This document shows, one piece after another, positions 52,997 to 60,906 of a stretch of DNA of 64,000 bases. The position numbers and the translations under genes are program-made. Under the pieces are notes generated by a model. It was not told the origin of the DNA and ran no database searches. It saw only the letters and a list, made by a program, of their open reading frames with translations. This stretch comes from Paenibacillus sp. FSL R5-0912 (lineage in GTDB: Bacteria; Bacillota; Bacilli; Paenibacillales; Paenibacillaceae): the NCBI RefSeq assembly GCF_000758605.1, contig NZ_CP009282.1, positions 2,914,001-2,978,000 of the forward strand, read 5' to 3'. The number at the start of each line of letters is the position of its first letter. Position 1 is the stretch's first letter.

Positions 52997-53836
52997 ATGT
53001 ATATAGATGCTCATCAGCATTATTGGAAGATAGACAGGGACGATTACGGATGGATTACGCCGGACATTCCGGTGCTGTTCCGCGATTATCTGCCCGCCGA
53101 TCTTGAACCGCATTTGCACAAGCACGGGATTAGCCACACGATTGTGGTACAGGCCGCGCCTACCGTGGAAGAGACGGAATACATCCTGGGACTGAGTGAA
53201 CAGTCGGATTCCATAGCGGGTGTGATAGGCTGGCTGGACCTTGCGAGTCCGTCCTTCCGTGAGCAATATCAGCAGCTTCGCGGGCACCGGAAGTTCACCG
53301 GTCTTCGCGTGATGATCCAGGAGATGGAGGACCCCGGCCTGCTTTTGACCCGTCCATATATAGAAGCGCTCTCATTTCTTGCGGACGAGGATCTACCCGT
53401 TGATCTGCTGGTTCTTGCAGATCAGCTTCCGCAGCTTATAGAGCTGCTGGATCGGGTTCCGGGTCTAAGAGGGGTCATCGACCATTTAGCCAAGCCTAAG
53501 GTTGCAGCGGGTCAATTAGAGCCGTGGCGAAGCCGGATGTCGGAGATTGCGAAGCACCCGAATATCTGCTGCAAGCTGTCGGGAATGGTAACGGAAGCCG
53601 GTCCGGAGGGCTGGACACAGGAGGATTTCACAGCTTATATCCATGCGGTGCTGGAGCTATTCGGACCGGAGCGCGTGATGTTCGGCAGCGATTGGCCTGT
53701 ATGCCTGATGGCGGCAACCTACGATGAGGTCCTTCAGATCTTGCGCACGGCACTGCAGGAACGGCTGTCGCCGGAAGAGATGGAGCCGGTCTTTGGAGCG
53801 AATGCAGTGAGATTTTACAAGTTGGATTCACTATAG
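52997..53836 (+). CDS. Amidohydrolase (L-fuconolactonase/rhamnonolactonase type)
   Basis: 279 residues from the ATG at 52997 with GGAGG upstream; the frame is open 21 codons further left without a site. The COG3618-type TIM barrel begins MYIDAHQHYW (metal-ligand His pair), has VIDHLAKP, and ends in MFGSDWPVCLMA with the conserved Asp. Such enzymes open sugar 1,4- or 1,5-lactones, typically L-fucono- or L-rhamnonolactone. It is the first gene of an operon with an aldo/keto reductase, a zinc dehydrogenase and a GH95 fucosidase, which favours L-fuconolactone as substrate. Confidence 0.87.
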   Translation: MYIDAHQHYWKIDRDDYGWITPDIPVLFRDYLPADLEPHLHKHGISHTIVVQAAPTVEETEYILGLSEQSDSIAGVIGWLDLASPSFREQYQQLRGHRKFTGLRVMIQEMEDPGLLLTRPYIEALSFLADEDLPVDLLVLADQLPQLIELLDRVPGLRGVIDHLAKPKVAAGQLEPWRSRMSEIAKHPNICCKLSGMVTEAGPEGWTQEDFTAYIHAVLELFGPERVMFGSDWPVCLMAATYDEVLQILRTALQERLSPEEMEPVFGANAVRFYKLDSL

Positions 53837-53860
53837 TAAGAAGCGCTAAAGTGCTGACTC

Positions 53861-53885
53861 AGCTTCAAGTTCAAATCTTAAGTGC
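53861..53885 (+). promoter_or_regulatory. 25-bp motif shared with 46927-46951 (copy 2)
   Basis: GCTTCAAGTTCA-AAT-CTTAAGTGCA lies 28 bases before the aldo/keto reductase start, almost the same distance as copy 1 from its gene. The ribosome site AGGAGG follows. Confidence 0.45.
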
Positions 53886-53913
53886 AATATCAAACTACAG
53901 GAGGTAGAACGCT

Positions 53914-54873
53914 ATGAAATACAGAAAGCTGGGGAATACAGGGCTGGATGTCTCCGTATTAAGCTACGGGGCATCATCGCTGGGAAGCGTATTCCGGGAT
54001 GTTCCCAAGGAAGAAGGAATCCGTACGGTTCACACGGCGCTTGATATGGGGATTAACCTCATCGACGTCTCTCCTTACTACGGCCTGACGAAAGCGGAGA
54101 CCGTTCTGGGAGAAGCGCTGCAGACTGTTCCGCGGGACCGCTACATCCTGAGTACGAAGGCCGGACGTTATGGCTCGGATGAGTTTGATTTCTCCAGAGA
54201 GCGGATTATCCGCAGCGCCGAAGAGAGTATGGGCCGTCTGGGAACGGACTATATAGATATTTTGCTGCTGCATGATATTGAATTCGGCTCTCTGGAACAG
54301 GTGATGGAAGAGGGGATTCCAGCGCTTGAGGAGTTGAAGCAATCCGGGAAAATCCGTTATTTCGGCGTGACCGGCCTGCCTCTTCCTATCTTCGAGACCG
54401 TGTTGTCGCGGACCGCCCTGGATGTCATCCTGTCCTACTGTCACTATTCGCTGAATGACACCACGCTGCTTCAGCTCCTTCCGCTGCTGGAGAGCTGCGG
54501 CACAGGACTAATCAATGCCTCGCCTATCTCCATGGGTCTGCTCAGCAACCGTAAAGTGCCTGACTGGCATCCGGCGAGTGCGGAGATCCAGGCCGCGTGT
54601 CAGCGTGCCGCCGAATATTGCCGGGACAAGGGAGAGGACATCGCCAAGCTGGCGGTCCAGTTCTCTACTGCGAATGAACAGATTCCGACAACACTTGTAA
54701 GCACTGCGACACCGGAGAATATCCGCAACAATATTAAATGGACGGATGAGCCGATGAATGAACAATTACTGTCGGAAGTACGGGACATTCTGAAGCCTGT
54801 CGACGGTGCAACCTGGCCGAGCGGCCAGCCGGAGTGGAACGTAGCTCAAGGCCGGAACGGGGAGCGAATATAA
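53914..54873 (+). CDS. Aldo/keto reductase (L-fucose / D-threo-aldose 1-dehydrogenase type)
   Basis: 319 residues, AGGAGGT before the ATG. The opening MKYRKLGNTGLDVSVLSYGAS, the catalytic Asp and Tyr in NLIDVSPYYGL, the Lys in LSTKAGRYG, and the His in DILLLHDIEFG are as in the D-threo-aldose 1-dehydrogenase/L-galactose dehydrogenase branch. These oxidise L-fucose or similar aldoses to the lactone, which the preceding amidohydrolase can open. Its TAA overlaps the ATG of the next gene (TAATG), so translation is coupled. Confidence 0.88.
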   Translation: MKYRKLGNTGLDVSVLSYGASSLGSVFRDVPKEEGIRTVHTALDMGINLIDVSPYYGLTKAETVLGEALQTVPRDRYILSTKAGRYGSDEFDFSRERIIRSAEESMGRLGTDYIDILLLHDIEFGSLEQVMEEGIPALEELKQSGKIRYFGVTGLPLPIFETVLSRTALDVILSYCHYSLNDTTLLQLLPLLESCGTGLINASPISMGLLSNRKVPDWHPASAEIQAACQRAAEYCRDKGEDIAKLAVQFSTANEQIPTTLVSTATPENIRNNIKWTDEPMNEQLLSEVRDILKPVDGATWPSGQPEWNVAQGRNGERI

Positions 54874-55892
54874 TGAAGGGAATTATTTGTGAGGAGATCG
54901 GGAAGTTCGTATACCGGGAAGATCTGCCGGAGCCGGAGCTTCAGGTCGGAGAAGCCATTGTAAGTATCCGGCGGATCGGAATCTGCGGCACAGACCTGCA
55001 TGCCTACCGGGGTAATCAGCCTTATTTCACTTATCCGCGTGTGCTTGGACATGAGCTGTCCGGGACGATTGAGCGCATTGGCGACAACCCGCAAGGGCTG
55101 CGGGCCGGTGATCAGGTAAGTGTGATTCCTTATCTGCATTGCGGGCAATGCCGGGCCTGTCTGAGCGGGAAAACGAACTGCTGTCAGAAAATGAGAGTGT
55201 TCGGTGTCCATTTGGACGGCGGAATGCGGGAGCGGGTGAGCTTACCTGTAGGTAATCTATTGAAGACAGACGGACTGACGCTGGATCAGGCGGCCATGCT
55301 GGAGCCCCTGGCTATCGGCGCACATGCCGTTCGGCGCTCTGGTCTGGGATCAGGCGATCAGGTGCTGGTTATCGGAGCCGGTCCTATCGGACTGGGCGTG
55401 ATGGCGATGGCCAGATATGCCGGTGCGAAGGTGATCGCGATGGATGTCAACGATGAACGCCTGGAATTCTGCAAGGGCTGGGCGCAGGCGGAGCATACCG
55501 TGAGTGCCTTGCGCGAACCGAAGGAGAAGCTATCCGGGTTGACAGAAGGCAACTTCCTGCCTTATGTCATTGATTCCACCGGCAACATCTCCTCGATGGA
55601 GGGGGCCTTTGGCCTGGTTGGCCATGGAGGAACATTGACTTATGTTGGCTTGGTCAAAGGGAATATAACCTTTAATGATCCAGATTTCCATGCGCGGGAA
55701 ATGACCGTGCAGGGCAGCAGAAATGCGACCCGGGAGGATTTTGAACAGGTGATTCGGGCCATTACTGACGGTTATATTGATGTAGACAGCTATATTTCCC
55801 ACCGCTGCTCATTCGAAGATATGACCGGCCAGTTCGAGAGCTGGCTGAATCCGGAGTCCAAGGTAATTAAGGCACTGGTGGAGCTGGATTAA
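54873..55892 (+). CDS. Zinc-binding alcohol/polyol dehydrogenase (MDR)
   Basis: 339 residues from the ATG at 54873, coupled to the previous gene by TAATG, with GGGGAGCG upstream. The catalytic zinc site is GICGTDLHAYRG...LGHELSG. The structural zinc cluster is HCGQCRACLSGKTNCCQ. The NAD motif is VIGAGPIGLGVMAMARYAG with an acidic residue (MDVNDER) that favours NAD. Relatives include sorbitol, threonine and L-galactonate 5-dehydrogenases. In this operon it may oxidise fuconate or a later intermediate; the substrate is not provable here. Confidence 0.87.
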   Translation: MKGIICEEIGKFVYREDLPEPELQVGEAIVSIRRIGICGTDLHAYRGNQPYFTYPRVLGHELSGTIERIGDNPQGLRAGDQVSVIPYLHCGQCRACLSGKTNCCQKMRVFGVHLDGGMRERVSLPVGNLLKTDGLTLDQAAMLEPLAIGAHAVRRSGLGSGDQVLVIGAGPIGLGVMAMARYAGAKVIAMDVNDERLEFCKGWAQAEHTVSALREPKEKLSGLTEGNFLPYVIDSTGNISSMEGAFGLVGHGGTLTYVGLVKGNITFNDPDFHAREMTVQGSRNATREDFEQVIRAITDGYIDVDSYISHRCSFEDMTGQFESWLNPESKVIKALVELD

Positions 55893-55914
55893 ATGCGAAG
55901 GAGCGGAATAAGCG

Positions 55915-58161
55915 ATGACAAGCATGGAACAGAGCCAGCGGTTATGGTACAGTGAACCGGCGCAGGAATGGAATGAGGCGTTGCCGATTGGCAACGGGCG
56001 TCTCGGAGCCATGATCTTCGGCAGGGTAGCCGAGGAGAAGCTGCAGCTCAATGAGGATTCCGTATGGTACGGAGGTCCACGTGACCGCAACAACGAAGAC
56101 GCGCTGCCTCATCTGCCCAAGCTCCGCAAGCTGATCCTTGAGGGGAAGCTGAAGGAGGCGGAGGAACTCGCCGCGATGACGATGACGGGGCTGCCGGAAG
56201 CGCAGCGCCATTATCTGCCGCTGGGCGAGCTGCTGCTGTCGTTCGGCGGGCATGAGCAGCCGGCTGCGGATTATAGACGGGAGCTTGATTTGGAGCGCGG
56301 CGTATCCCGGGTGAGCTATTCAACCGGAGGGGTCCGGTATACCCGTGAGCTGTTTGCGAGCTTCCCGGATCAGGCCATAGTGGTTCGGTTGACCTCCGAC
56401 CGGAAGAATGGAATATCTCTGAAGGCGAGATTCAACCGTCACAACTGGAGATACCTGGAGAAGACGGAGAAGTGGCAGGACCATGGACTCGTGATGGGCG
56501 GAGAATGCGGAGGCCGAGGAGGCAGCTCCTTCGCTGCCGTACTGAAGGCAGTTACGGAAGACGGCACCTGCCGCAACATCGGAGAATATCTGCTTGTGGA
56601 GGGGGCAAGCTCGGTTACGCTGCTGCTTGCCGCAGGAACCACATTCCGCCATCCCGATCCGGCGCTGCACGCCAAAAGGCAGCTTGAAGAACTGAGCCGG
56701 GTCTCTTATGAAGAGCTGCTGGCACGTCATGTTGCGGATTACCGCGGCTTGCATGGGCGGGTTGAACTGACGCTCCCGGAGAACCCGCAGCTACACGGGC
56801 TGTCGACCGGCGAACGGCTAAAGCGGTTTCAGCAGGGGGAGGAGGATCACGGGCTGCTCACAACCTATTTCCAGTATGGCCGTTATTTGCTGATTTCCTC
56901 CAGCCGTCCAGGTTCCTTGCCAGCGAATCTGCAGGGAATCTGGAATGACAGCTTCACCCCGGCCTGGGACAGCAAATTCACGATCAATATCAACGCGCAA
57001 ATGAATTACTGGCCTGCTGAAATCTGCAATCTTGCAGAATGCCATGAGCCACTGTTCGATTTGATTGAACGGCTGCGGGAGCCGGGACGGGTGACGGCCA
57101 GGGTGATGTACGGCTGCGGAGGCTTCACGGCACATCACAATACGGACATCTGGGCGGATACCGCTCCGCAGGATACCTATCTGCCGGCGTCCTTCTGGCC
57201 GCTGGGCGCGGCCTGGCTGTGCTTGCATATGTGGGAACATTACCAGTTCAGCCAGGACCGTTATTATCTGGTTCAGGCGTACGATACCATGAAGGAGTCT
57301 GCGCAATTCCTGCTGGATTATCTCATAGAGGATGAGGCTGGCCGGTTGATTACCTGCCCGTCCGTCTCGCCGGAGAATACGTATCAACTGCCTGGCGGGG
57401 AATCGGGTGTGCTGTGCGCCGGGGCCTCCATGGACTTCCAGATCATTGAAGCGTTGTTCAAGGCCTGCATCCGCAGTGCGGAAATTATCGGCCGGGATGA
57501 GGCGTTCCGCGAAGAACTGCTCTCTGCGCTGGAGCGTCTGCCTGGACCGCAAATCGGGAAATACGGCCAGATTCAGGAGTGGATGGAGGATTACGAAGAG
57601 GTGGAGCCGGGACACCGTCATATCTCCCATCTGTTCGCCTTATACCCCGGGGATGCCTTCACGGTGGAGCATACGCCGGAGCTGGCGGCAGCAGCCCGGA
57701 CTACACTGGAGCGCAGACTTGCAAGCGGCGGCGGACACACCGGCTGGAGCCGGGCCTGGATCATTAACTTCTGGGCCAGACTGCAGGATGAGAGCAAAGC
57801 CTACACGAATGTAAGGGCATTGCTGGAGCATTCGACCCTGCCTAATCTGTTCGATAACCATCCGCCGTTCCAGATTGACGGGAATTTCGGAGGAACCGCG
57901 GGAATTGCCGAGATGCTGCTGCAGAGTCACACGGATCGCATCAGACTGCTGCCCGCGCTGCCTGCAAGCTGGAGTGAGGGTAGTGTGAAGGGTCTGCGGG
58001 CAAGAGGCGGCTATACCCTTGACTTCACGTGGGCCGATGGACTCGTTACGGAAGCGGTAGTATCATGTACCGTATCCGGTCCATGCCGGATCGAAGGCCC
58101 GGGTCTGGATTCCGTTTCGTTCACAGGGGAAGCGGGAAGCTCTTATACGTTTACCCGGTAA
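55915..58161 (+). CDS. GH95 alpha-L-fucosidase
   Basis: 748 residues, no signal peptide, so it acts on imported oligosaccharides. The N-terminal domain opens with LWYSEPAQEWNEALPIGNGRLGAMIFG and NEDSVWYGGPRDRNN, the GH95 signature. The (alpha/alpha)6 barrel contains NLQGIWNDSFTPAWDSKFTININAQMNYWPAE, HHNTDIWADTAPQD, HRHISHLFALYPG, GHTGWSRAW and FQIDGNFGGTAGIAEMLLQS. Most GH95 members are inverting 1,2-alpha-L-fucosidases, and fucose in alpha-1,2 linkage occurs on xyloglucan side chains. It is the last gene of the operon, 22 bases after the dehydrogenase. Confidence 0.93.
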   Translation: MTSMEQSQRLWYSEPAQEWNEALPIGNGRLGAMIFGRVAEEKLQLNEDSVWYGGPRDRNNEDALPHLPKLRKLILEGKLKEAEELAAMTMTGLPEAQRHYLPLGELLLSFGGHEQPAADYRRELDLERGVSRVSYSTGGVRYTRELFASFPDQAIVVRLTSDRKNGISLKARFNRHNWRYLEKTEKWQDHGLVMGGECGGRGGSSFAAVLKAVTEDGTCRNIGEYLLVEGASSVTLLLAAGTTFRHPDPALHAKRQLEELSRVSYEELLARHVADYRGLHGRVELTLPENPQLHGLSTGERLKRFQQGEEDHGLLTTYFQYGRYLLISSSRPGSLPANLQGIWNDSFTPAWDSKFTININAQMNYWPAEICNLAECHEPLFDLIERLREPGRVTARVMYGCGGFTAHHNTDIWADTAPQDTYLPASFWPLGAAWLCLHMWEHYQFSQDRYYLVQAYDTMKESAQFLLDYLIEDEAGRLITCPSVSPENTYQLPGGESGVLCAGASMDFQIIEALFKACIRSAEIIGRDEAFREELLSALERLPGPQIGKYGQIQEWMEDYEEVEPGHRHISHLFALYPGDAFTVEHTPELAAAARTTLERRLASGGGHTGWSRAWIINFWARLQDESKAYTNVRALLEHSTLPNLFDNHPPFQIDGNFGGTAGIAEMLLQSHTDRIRLLPALPASWSEGSVKGLRARGGYTLDFTWADGLVTEAVVSCTVSGPCRIEGPGLDSVSFTGEAGSSYTFTR

Positions 58162-58180
58162 GCATGAACCGGAAGCTGCC

Positions 58181-58330
58181 AGAGTGGATGTTTATGGAAG
58201 ATTGCGGTAACAGGATACTGACAGAGTGGATGATTATATAAGACTGTGGAAACAGGATATGGACAGAGTGGATGATTATAGAAGACTGCGGGAATAAGAT
58301 GCGGACAGAGTGGATGTTTATATAAGATTG
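58181..58330. repeat. 42-bp tandem repeat (about 3.5 copies)
   Basis: Units start at 58181, 58223, 58265 and 58307 (partial), each beginning AGAGTGGATG(A/T)TTAT and ending near GGACAG; units differ at several positions. It lies directly behind the GH95 stop and before its terminator, so it is in the operon's 3' untranslated region. Confidence 0.8.
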
Positions 58331-58336
58331 TGCTGG

Positions 58337-58364
58337 GGATTGGCGCATTTGCGCCAATCCTTTT
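58337..58364 (+). terminator. Rho-independent terminator of the fucosidase operon
   Basis: GGATTGGCGC and GCGCCAATCC form a perfect 10-bp stem with loop ATTT and a TTTTCTGTG tail. Confidence 0.9.
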
Positions 58365-58398
58365 CTGTGTTTGTGCAGGAAATTCTGCTTATAAAATA

Positions 58399-58830
58399 GA
58401 CCCGCCGAAAGTCGGAAATGCGCAGGAATGAAGGGGATAAATCCCACTAATTCCGCCGAAAGTGGGCGATAGGAAGAAATGAGGAGCAAAAGTGCCCCTG
58501 ATTCCGCCGAAAGTGGGCGATAGGAAGAAATGAGGAGCAAAAGTGCCCCTGAATCCGCCGAAAGTGGGCGATAGGAAGAAATGAGGAGCAAAAGTGCCCC
58601 TGAATCCGCCGAAAGTGGGCGATAGGAAGAAATGAGGAGCAAAAGTGCCCCTGATTCCGCCGAAAGTGGGCGATAGGAAGAAATGAGGAGCAAAAGTGCC
58701 CCTGATTCCGCCGAAAGTGGGCGATAGGAAGAAATGAGGAGCAAAAGTGCCCCTGAATCCGCCGAAAGTGGGCGATAGGAAGAAATGAAGAGCAAAAGTG
58801 CCCCTCAATCCGCCCGATATGCGCAGGCAA
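58399..58830. repeat. 51-bp tandem repeat array (minisatellite)
   Basis: Seven near-identical 51-bp units start at 58450, 58501, 58552, 58603, 58654, 58705 and 58756. A diverged unit precedes them at 58399 and a partial one follows at 58807. Each has CGCC-GAAAGTG-GGCG (a short hairpin), CGATAGGAAGAAATGAGGAG and AAAAGTGCCCCT. The main variation is A(A/T)TCCG at the start of each unit, in the order att, att, aat, aat, att, att, aat. Because 51 is divisible by 3, all minus-strand frames stay open; these are not taken as genes. Confidence 0.92.
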
Positions 58831-58984
58831 AAGAATGGTGTAAACTATCTATCTTGTTCTTCATTTATAGCTGCAGCCGTGTAATCGCCAGCAGGTGCAT
58901 TAAGTCATGTGAAATACCGGGAGCGGCTCATCAACCGCCGGCTGCTCCTGTGCTAAAGAACGGAAATTCAGTTGCCACGCAGCA
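58831..58984. other. Non-coding gap between the repeat array and the transport promoter
   Basis: No gene seen. GGGAGCGGC and GCCGGCTGCTCC around 58919-58950 form an imperfect hairpin. The remainder shows no clear element. Confidence 0.3.
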
Positions 58985-59066
58985 AGCAAGCGTTTTCATT
59001 AATCGAATTTTCGGGGGGGAAGTCCTATAGTTTATGAATTGTAAGCGCATTCTGAAAACGTATAAT
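58985..59066 (+). promoter_or_regulatory. Promoter with two cre-like sites for the second sugar-transport operon
   Basis: TTGTAA (59039-59044) and a perfect TATAAT (59061-59066) are 16 bases apart. TGTAAGCGCATTCT (59040-59053) overlaps the -35 box and matches cre at 8 of 10 defined positions. A better cre, TGAAAACGCTTGCT on the minus strand (58985-58998), lies upstream and misses only the last base. CcpA control is inferred. Confidence 0.55.
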
Positions 59067-59130
59067 TAGAAATATCAACAGGAGAATTTATTAGCATAAG
59101 CGATTAGCCAAAAAGGGGAGGCATAACAAC

Positions 59131-60813
59131 ATGCACAAAACGGCAAAACGTTCAGCCAAGGCCGCTGCAGCCGGTGTATTAGCACTCACACTGGCACTTA
59201 CAGGCTGTGGTTCTGGCAACAACAGCAGCAACACCGGAAGCAAAGATAACACCAGTGGAGGAAACGCCAGTCCGGCAGCGGCTGGAGACGACAATGCTCC
59301 GGTAACATTCTCGGTATTTATGAGTGGTCCCGGGCAGCAGCCTACGCCTGACAACAAAATTCTCAAACTGATGAAAGACAAAACCGGGGTCAGCTTCAAT
59401 ATGGAATTCCTGGTTGGCGACCTGCAGCAAAAGCTGGGCGTCATGATCGCCGGGGGTGACTATCCGGACATCATGTCGGGGGACGACAAGCTGATCAATG
59501 CCAAAGCTTACATTCCGCTTGAGGATCTGATTGAGAAGTACGCACCTAACCTGAAGAAGCATTATGCCGATGTGTGGAACCAAATCAAGGATGAGAGTGA
59601 CGGCCACATCTACGTACTGCCAAGCTATGGCGTATATCAAGGTAAAATTACTGAACCGACTTACCAGGGACCAGGCTTCTGGCTGCAAAAGAAGGTACTG
59701 GAGGAAATGGGCTATCCAACGCCTAAGACACTTGATGAATATTTCGATATCATTGCCAAATATAAAGAAAAACACCCGGATGTCATCGGGTTCGAATCGC
59801 TTAACTTCGACTGGCGTGTGTTCCCGCTGCAGAATGCGCCTGAGCATCTGTCAGGACATCCGAATGACGGAGCGGTGGTCGTAGACAACAATGTAGCGCA
59901 GATTTTTGCCGACAAGGATATGGCCAAGGACTACTACAAGAAGCTTAACGAGATTAACGCTCAAGGGCTGATGGACAAGGAAGCGTTCGTGCAGAACTAT
60001 GACCAGTACCTGGCCAAGATCGCAAGCGGCAAGGTTGTGGGTATGTTTGACCAGCACTGGAACTTCCAGGATGGCGAGACTTCCCTGATCTCCCAGGGCA
60101 AAATCGAAGATACGTACATCGGCTTCCCTCTGCTCTATCCGGGTGCTGAGGAGTGGTACCGTGACCGCGGAGCGGTCGGCACCAACCGCGGCTTCGGCAT
60201 TTCGATCAATGCCAAAGACCCTGAGCGCATTATCAAATTCTGGGATCAGATGATCACTGAGGAATGGCAGAAGACGATCCAATGGGGAGTCAAGGGTGAG
60301 GATTATGAAGTGAATGCGGACGGTTCGTTCTACCGGACACCGGAACAACGGGCAAACGCAGACAAGACAAGCTGGCAGGTAGCTAACAAAATCACAGGTA
60401 TGCACGGTTATATGCCTAAGATTCAAGGTACGTACAGCGATGGAAATGCAGCAGATCCGGGTACGCAGCCACAGGAATTCTTCGACAGCCTGAAGCCGTA
60501 TGACCAGAAGATTCTGAAGGCGTACAACAAGAAATCCTGGTCTGAATTCTTCAAGGAACCCAAAGAGAACTATATCTACTTCCCGGCTTACTCCATCGTG
60601 CTTAAGGATGGTTCGCCAGCTCAGCTTGCACAGTCCAAGCTGAATGACCTTCAGGTTAAATTCCTGCCCAAAGCCATTATGGCCAGTCCGGCAGAGTTCG
60701 AAGGCGTATGGCAGGATTATGTGGACAAAATCCACAAGCTGGACATCAAGGCCTACGAAGACCGGATGAATGAAGGCATCCAGCAGCGTATCGAAAAATG
60801 GAGCGTCAAGTAA
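59131..60813 (+). CDS. ABC sugar transporter substrate-binding lipoprotein
   Basis: 560 residues. Lipoprotein signal: KRSAKAAAAGVLALTLALTGC, so Cys26 is lipidated. It is followed by a Gly/Asn/Ser linker (about residues 27-55). The binding domain has VTFSVFMSGPGQQPTPDNKILKLMKDKTGVSF, GGDYPDIMSGDDKLI and WLQKKVLEEMGYPTPKTLDEY, as in LplA/YtcQ-type proteins for complex saccharides. GGGGAGG precedes the ATG. It heads a transport operon with two permeases and a response regulator; the promoter carries cre-like sites. Confidence 0.95.
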   Translation: MHKTAKRSAKAAAAGVLALTLALTGCGSGNNSSNTGSKDNTSGGNASPAAAGDDNAPVTFSVFMSGPGQQPTPDNKILKLMKDKTGVSFNMEFLVGDLQQKLGVMIAGGDYPDIMSGDDKLINAKAYIPLEDLIEKYAPNLKKHYADVWNQIKDESDGHIYVLPSYGVYQGKITEPTYQGPGFWLQKKVLEEMGYPTPKTLDEYFDIIAKYKEKHPDVIGFESLNFDWRVFPLQNAPEHLSGHPNDGAVVVDNNVAQIFADKDMAKDYYKKLNEINAQGLMDKEAFVQNYDQYLAKIASGKVVGMFDQHWNFQDGETSLISQGKIEDTYIGFPLLYPGAEEWYRDRGAVGTNRGFGISINAKDPERIIKFWDQMITEEWQKTIQWGVKGEDYEVNADGSFYRTPEQRANADKTSWQVANKITGMHGYMPKIQGTYSDGNAADPGTQPQEFFDSLKPYDQKILKAYNKKSWSEFFKEPKENYIYFPAYSIVLKDGSPAQLAQSKLNDLQVKFLPKAIMASPAEFEGVWQDYVDKIHKLDIKAYEDRMNEGIQQRIEKWSVK

Positions 60814-60834
60814 GCGGCACTAAGGCTTGAAACG

Positions 60835-60863
60835 GAGCGGGAAATGAACTTTCCCGCTCTTCC
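60835..60863 (+). terminator. Intra-operon hairpin between binding-protein and permease genes
   Basis: GAGCGGGAA and TTCCCGCTC form a perfect stem (extended by A/T) followed by TTCCTAAATAG, with a weak T-run. It probably acts as a partial terminator or 3' stabiliser, keeping binding-protein mRNA in excess over permease mRNA. Confidence 0.65.
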
Positions 60864-60906
60864 TAAATAGGAGTGGAGAGAACGATTACACAGGAGGGAA
60901 TACTAC

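Noticed and set aside
53830..53860. cre site before the aldo/keto reductase
   Set aside because: AAGAAGCGCTAAAG matches too few consensus positions.
58151..58830. Long minus-strand open frames of 214, 139 and 127 codons across the repeat array
   Set aside because: They are open only because the 42- and 51-bp periods are multiples of three; all three minus frames are open over the same array, there is no ribosome site, and the products are pure repeats with no known fold.
58399..58830. CRISPR array
   Set aside because: Units are contiguous 51-bp repeats with no unique spacers between them, and no cas gene is nearby.
59851..60735. 294-codon minus-strand frame
   Set aside because: Antisense of the second binding-protein gene.
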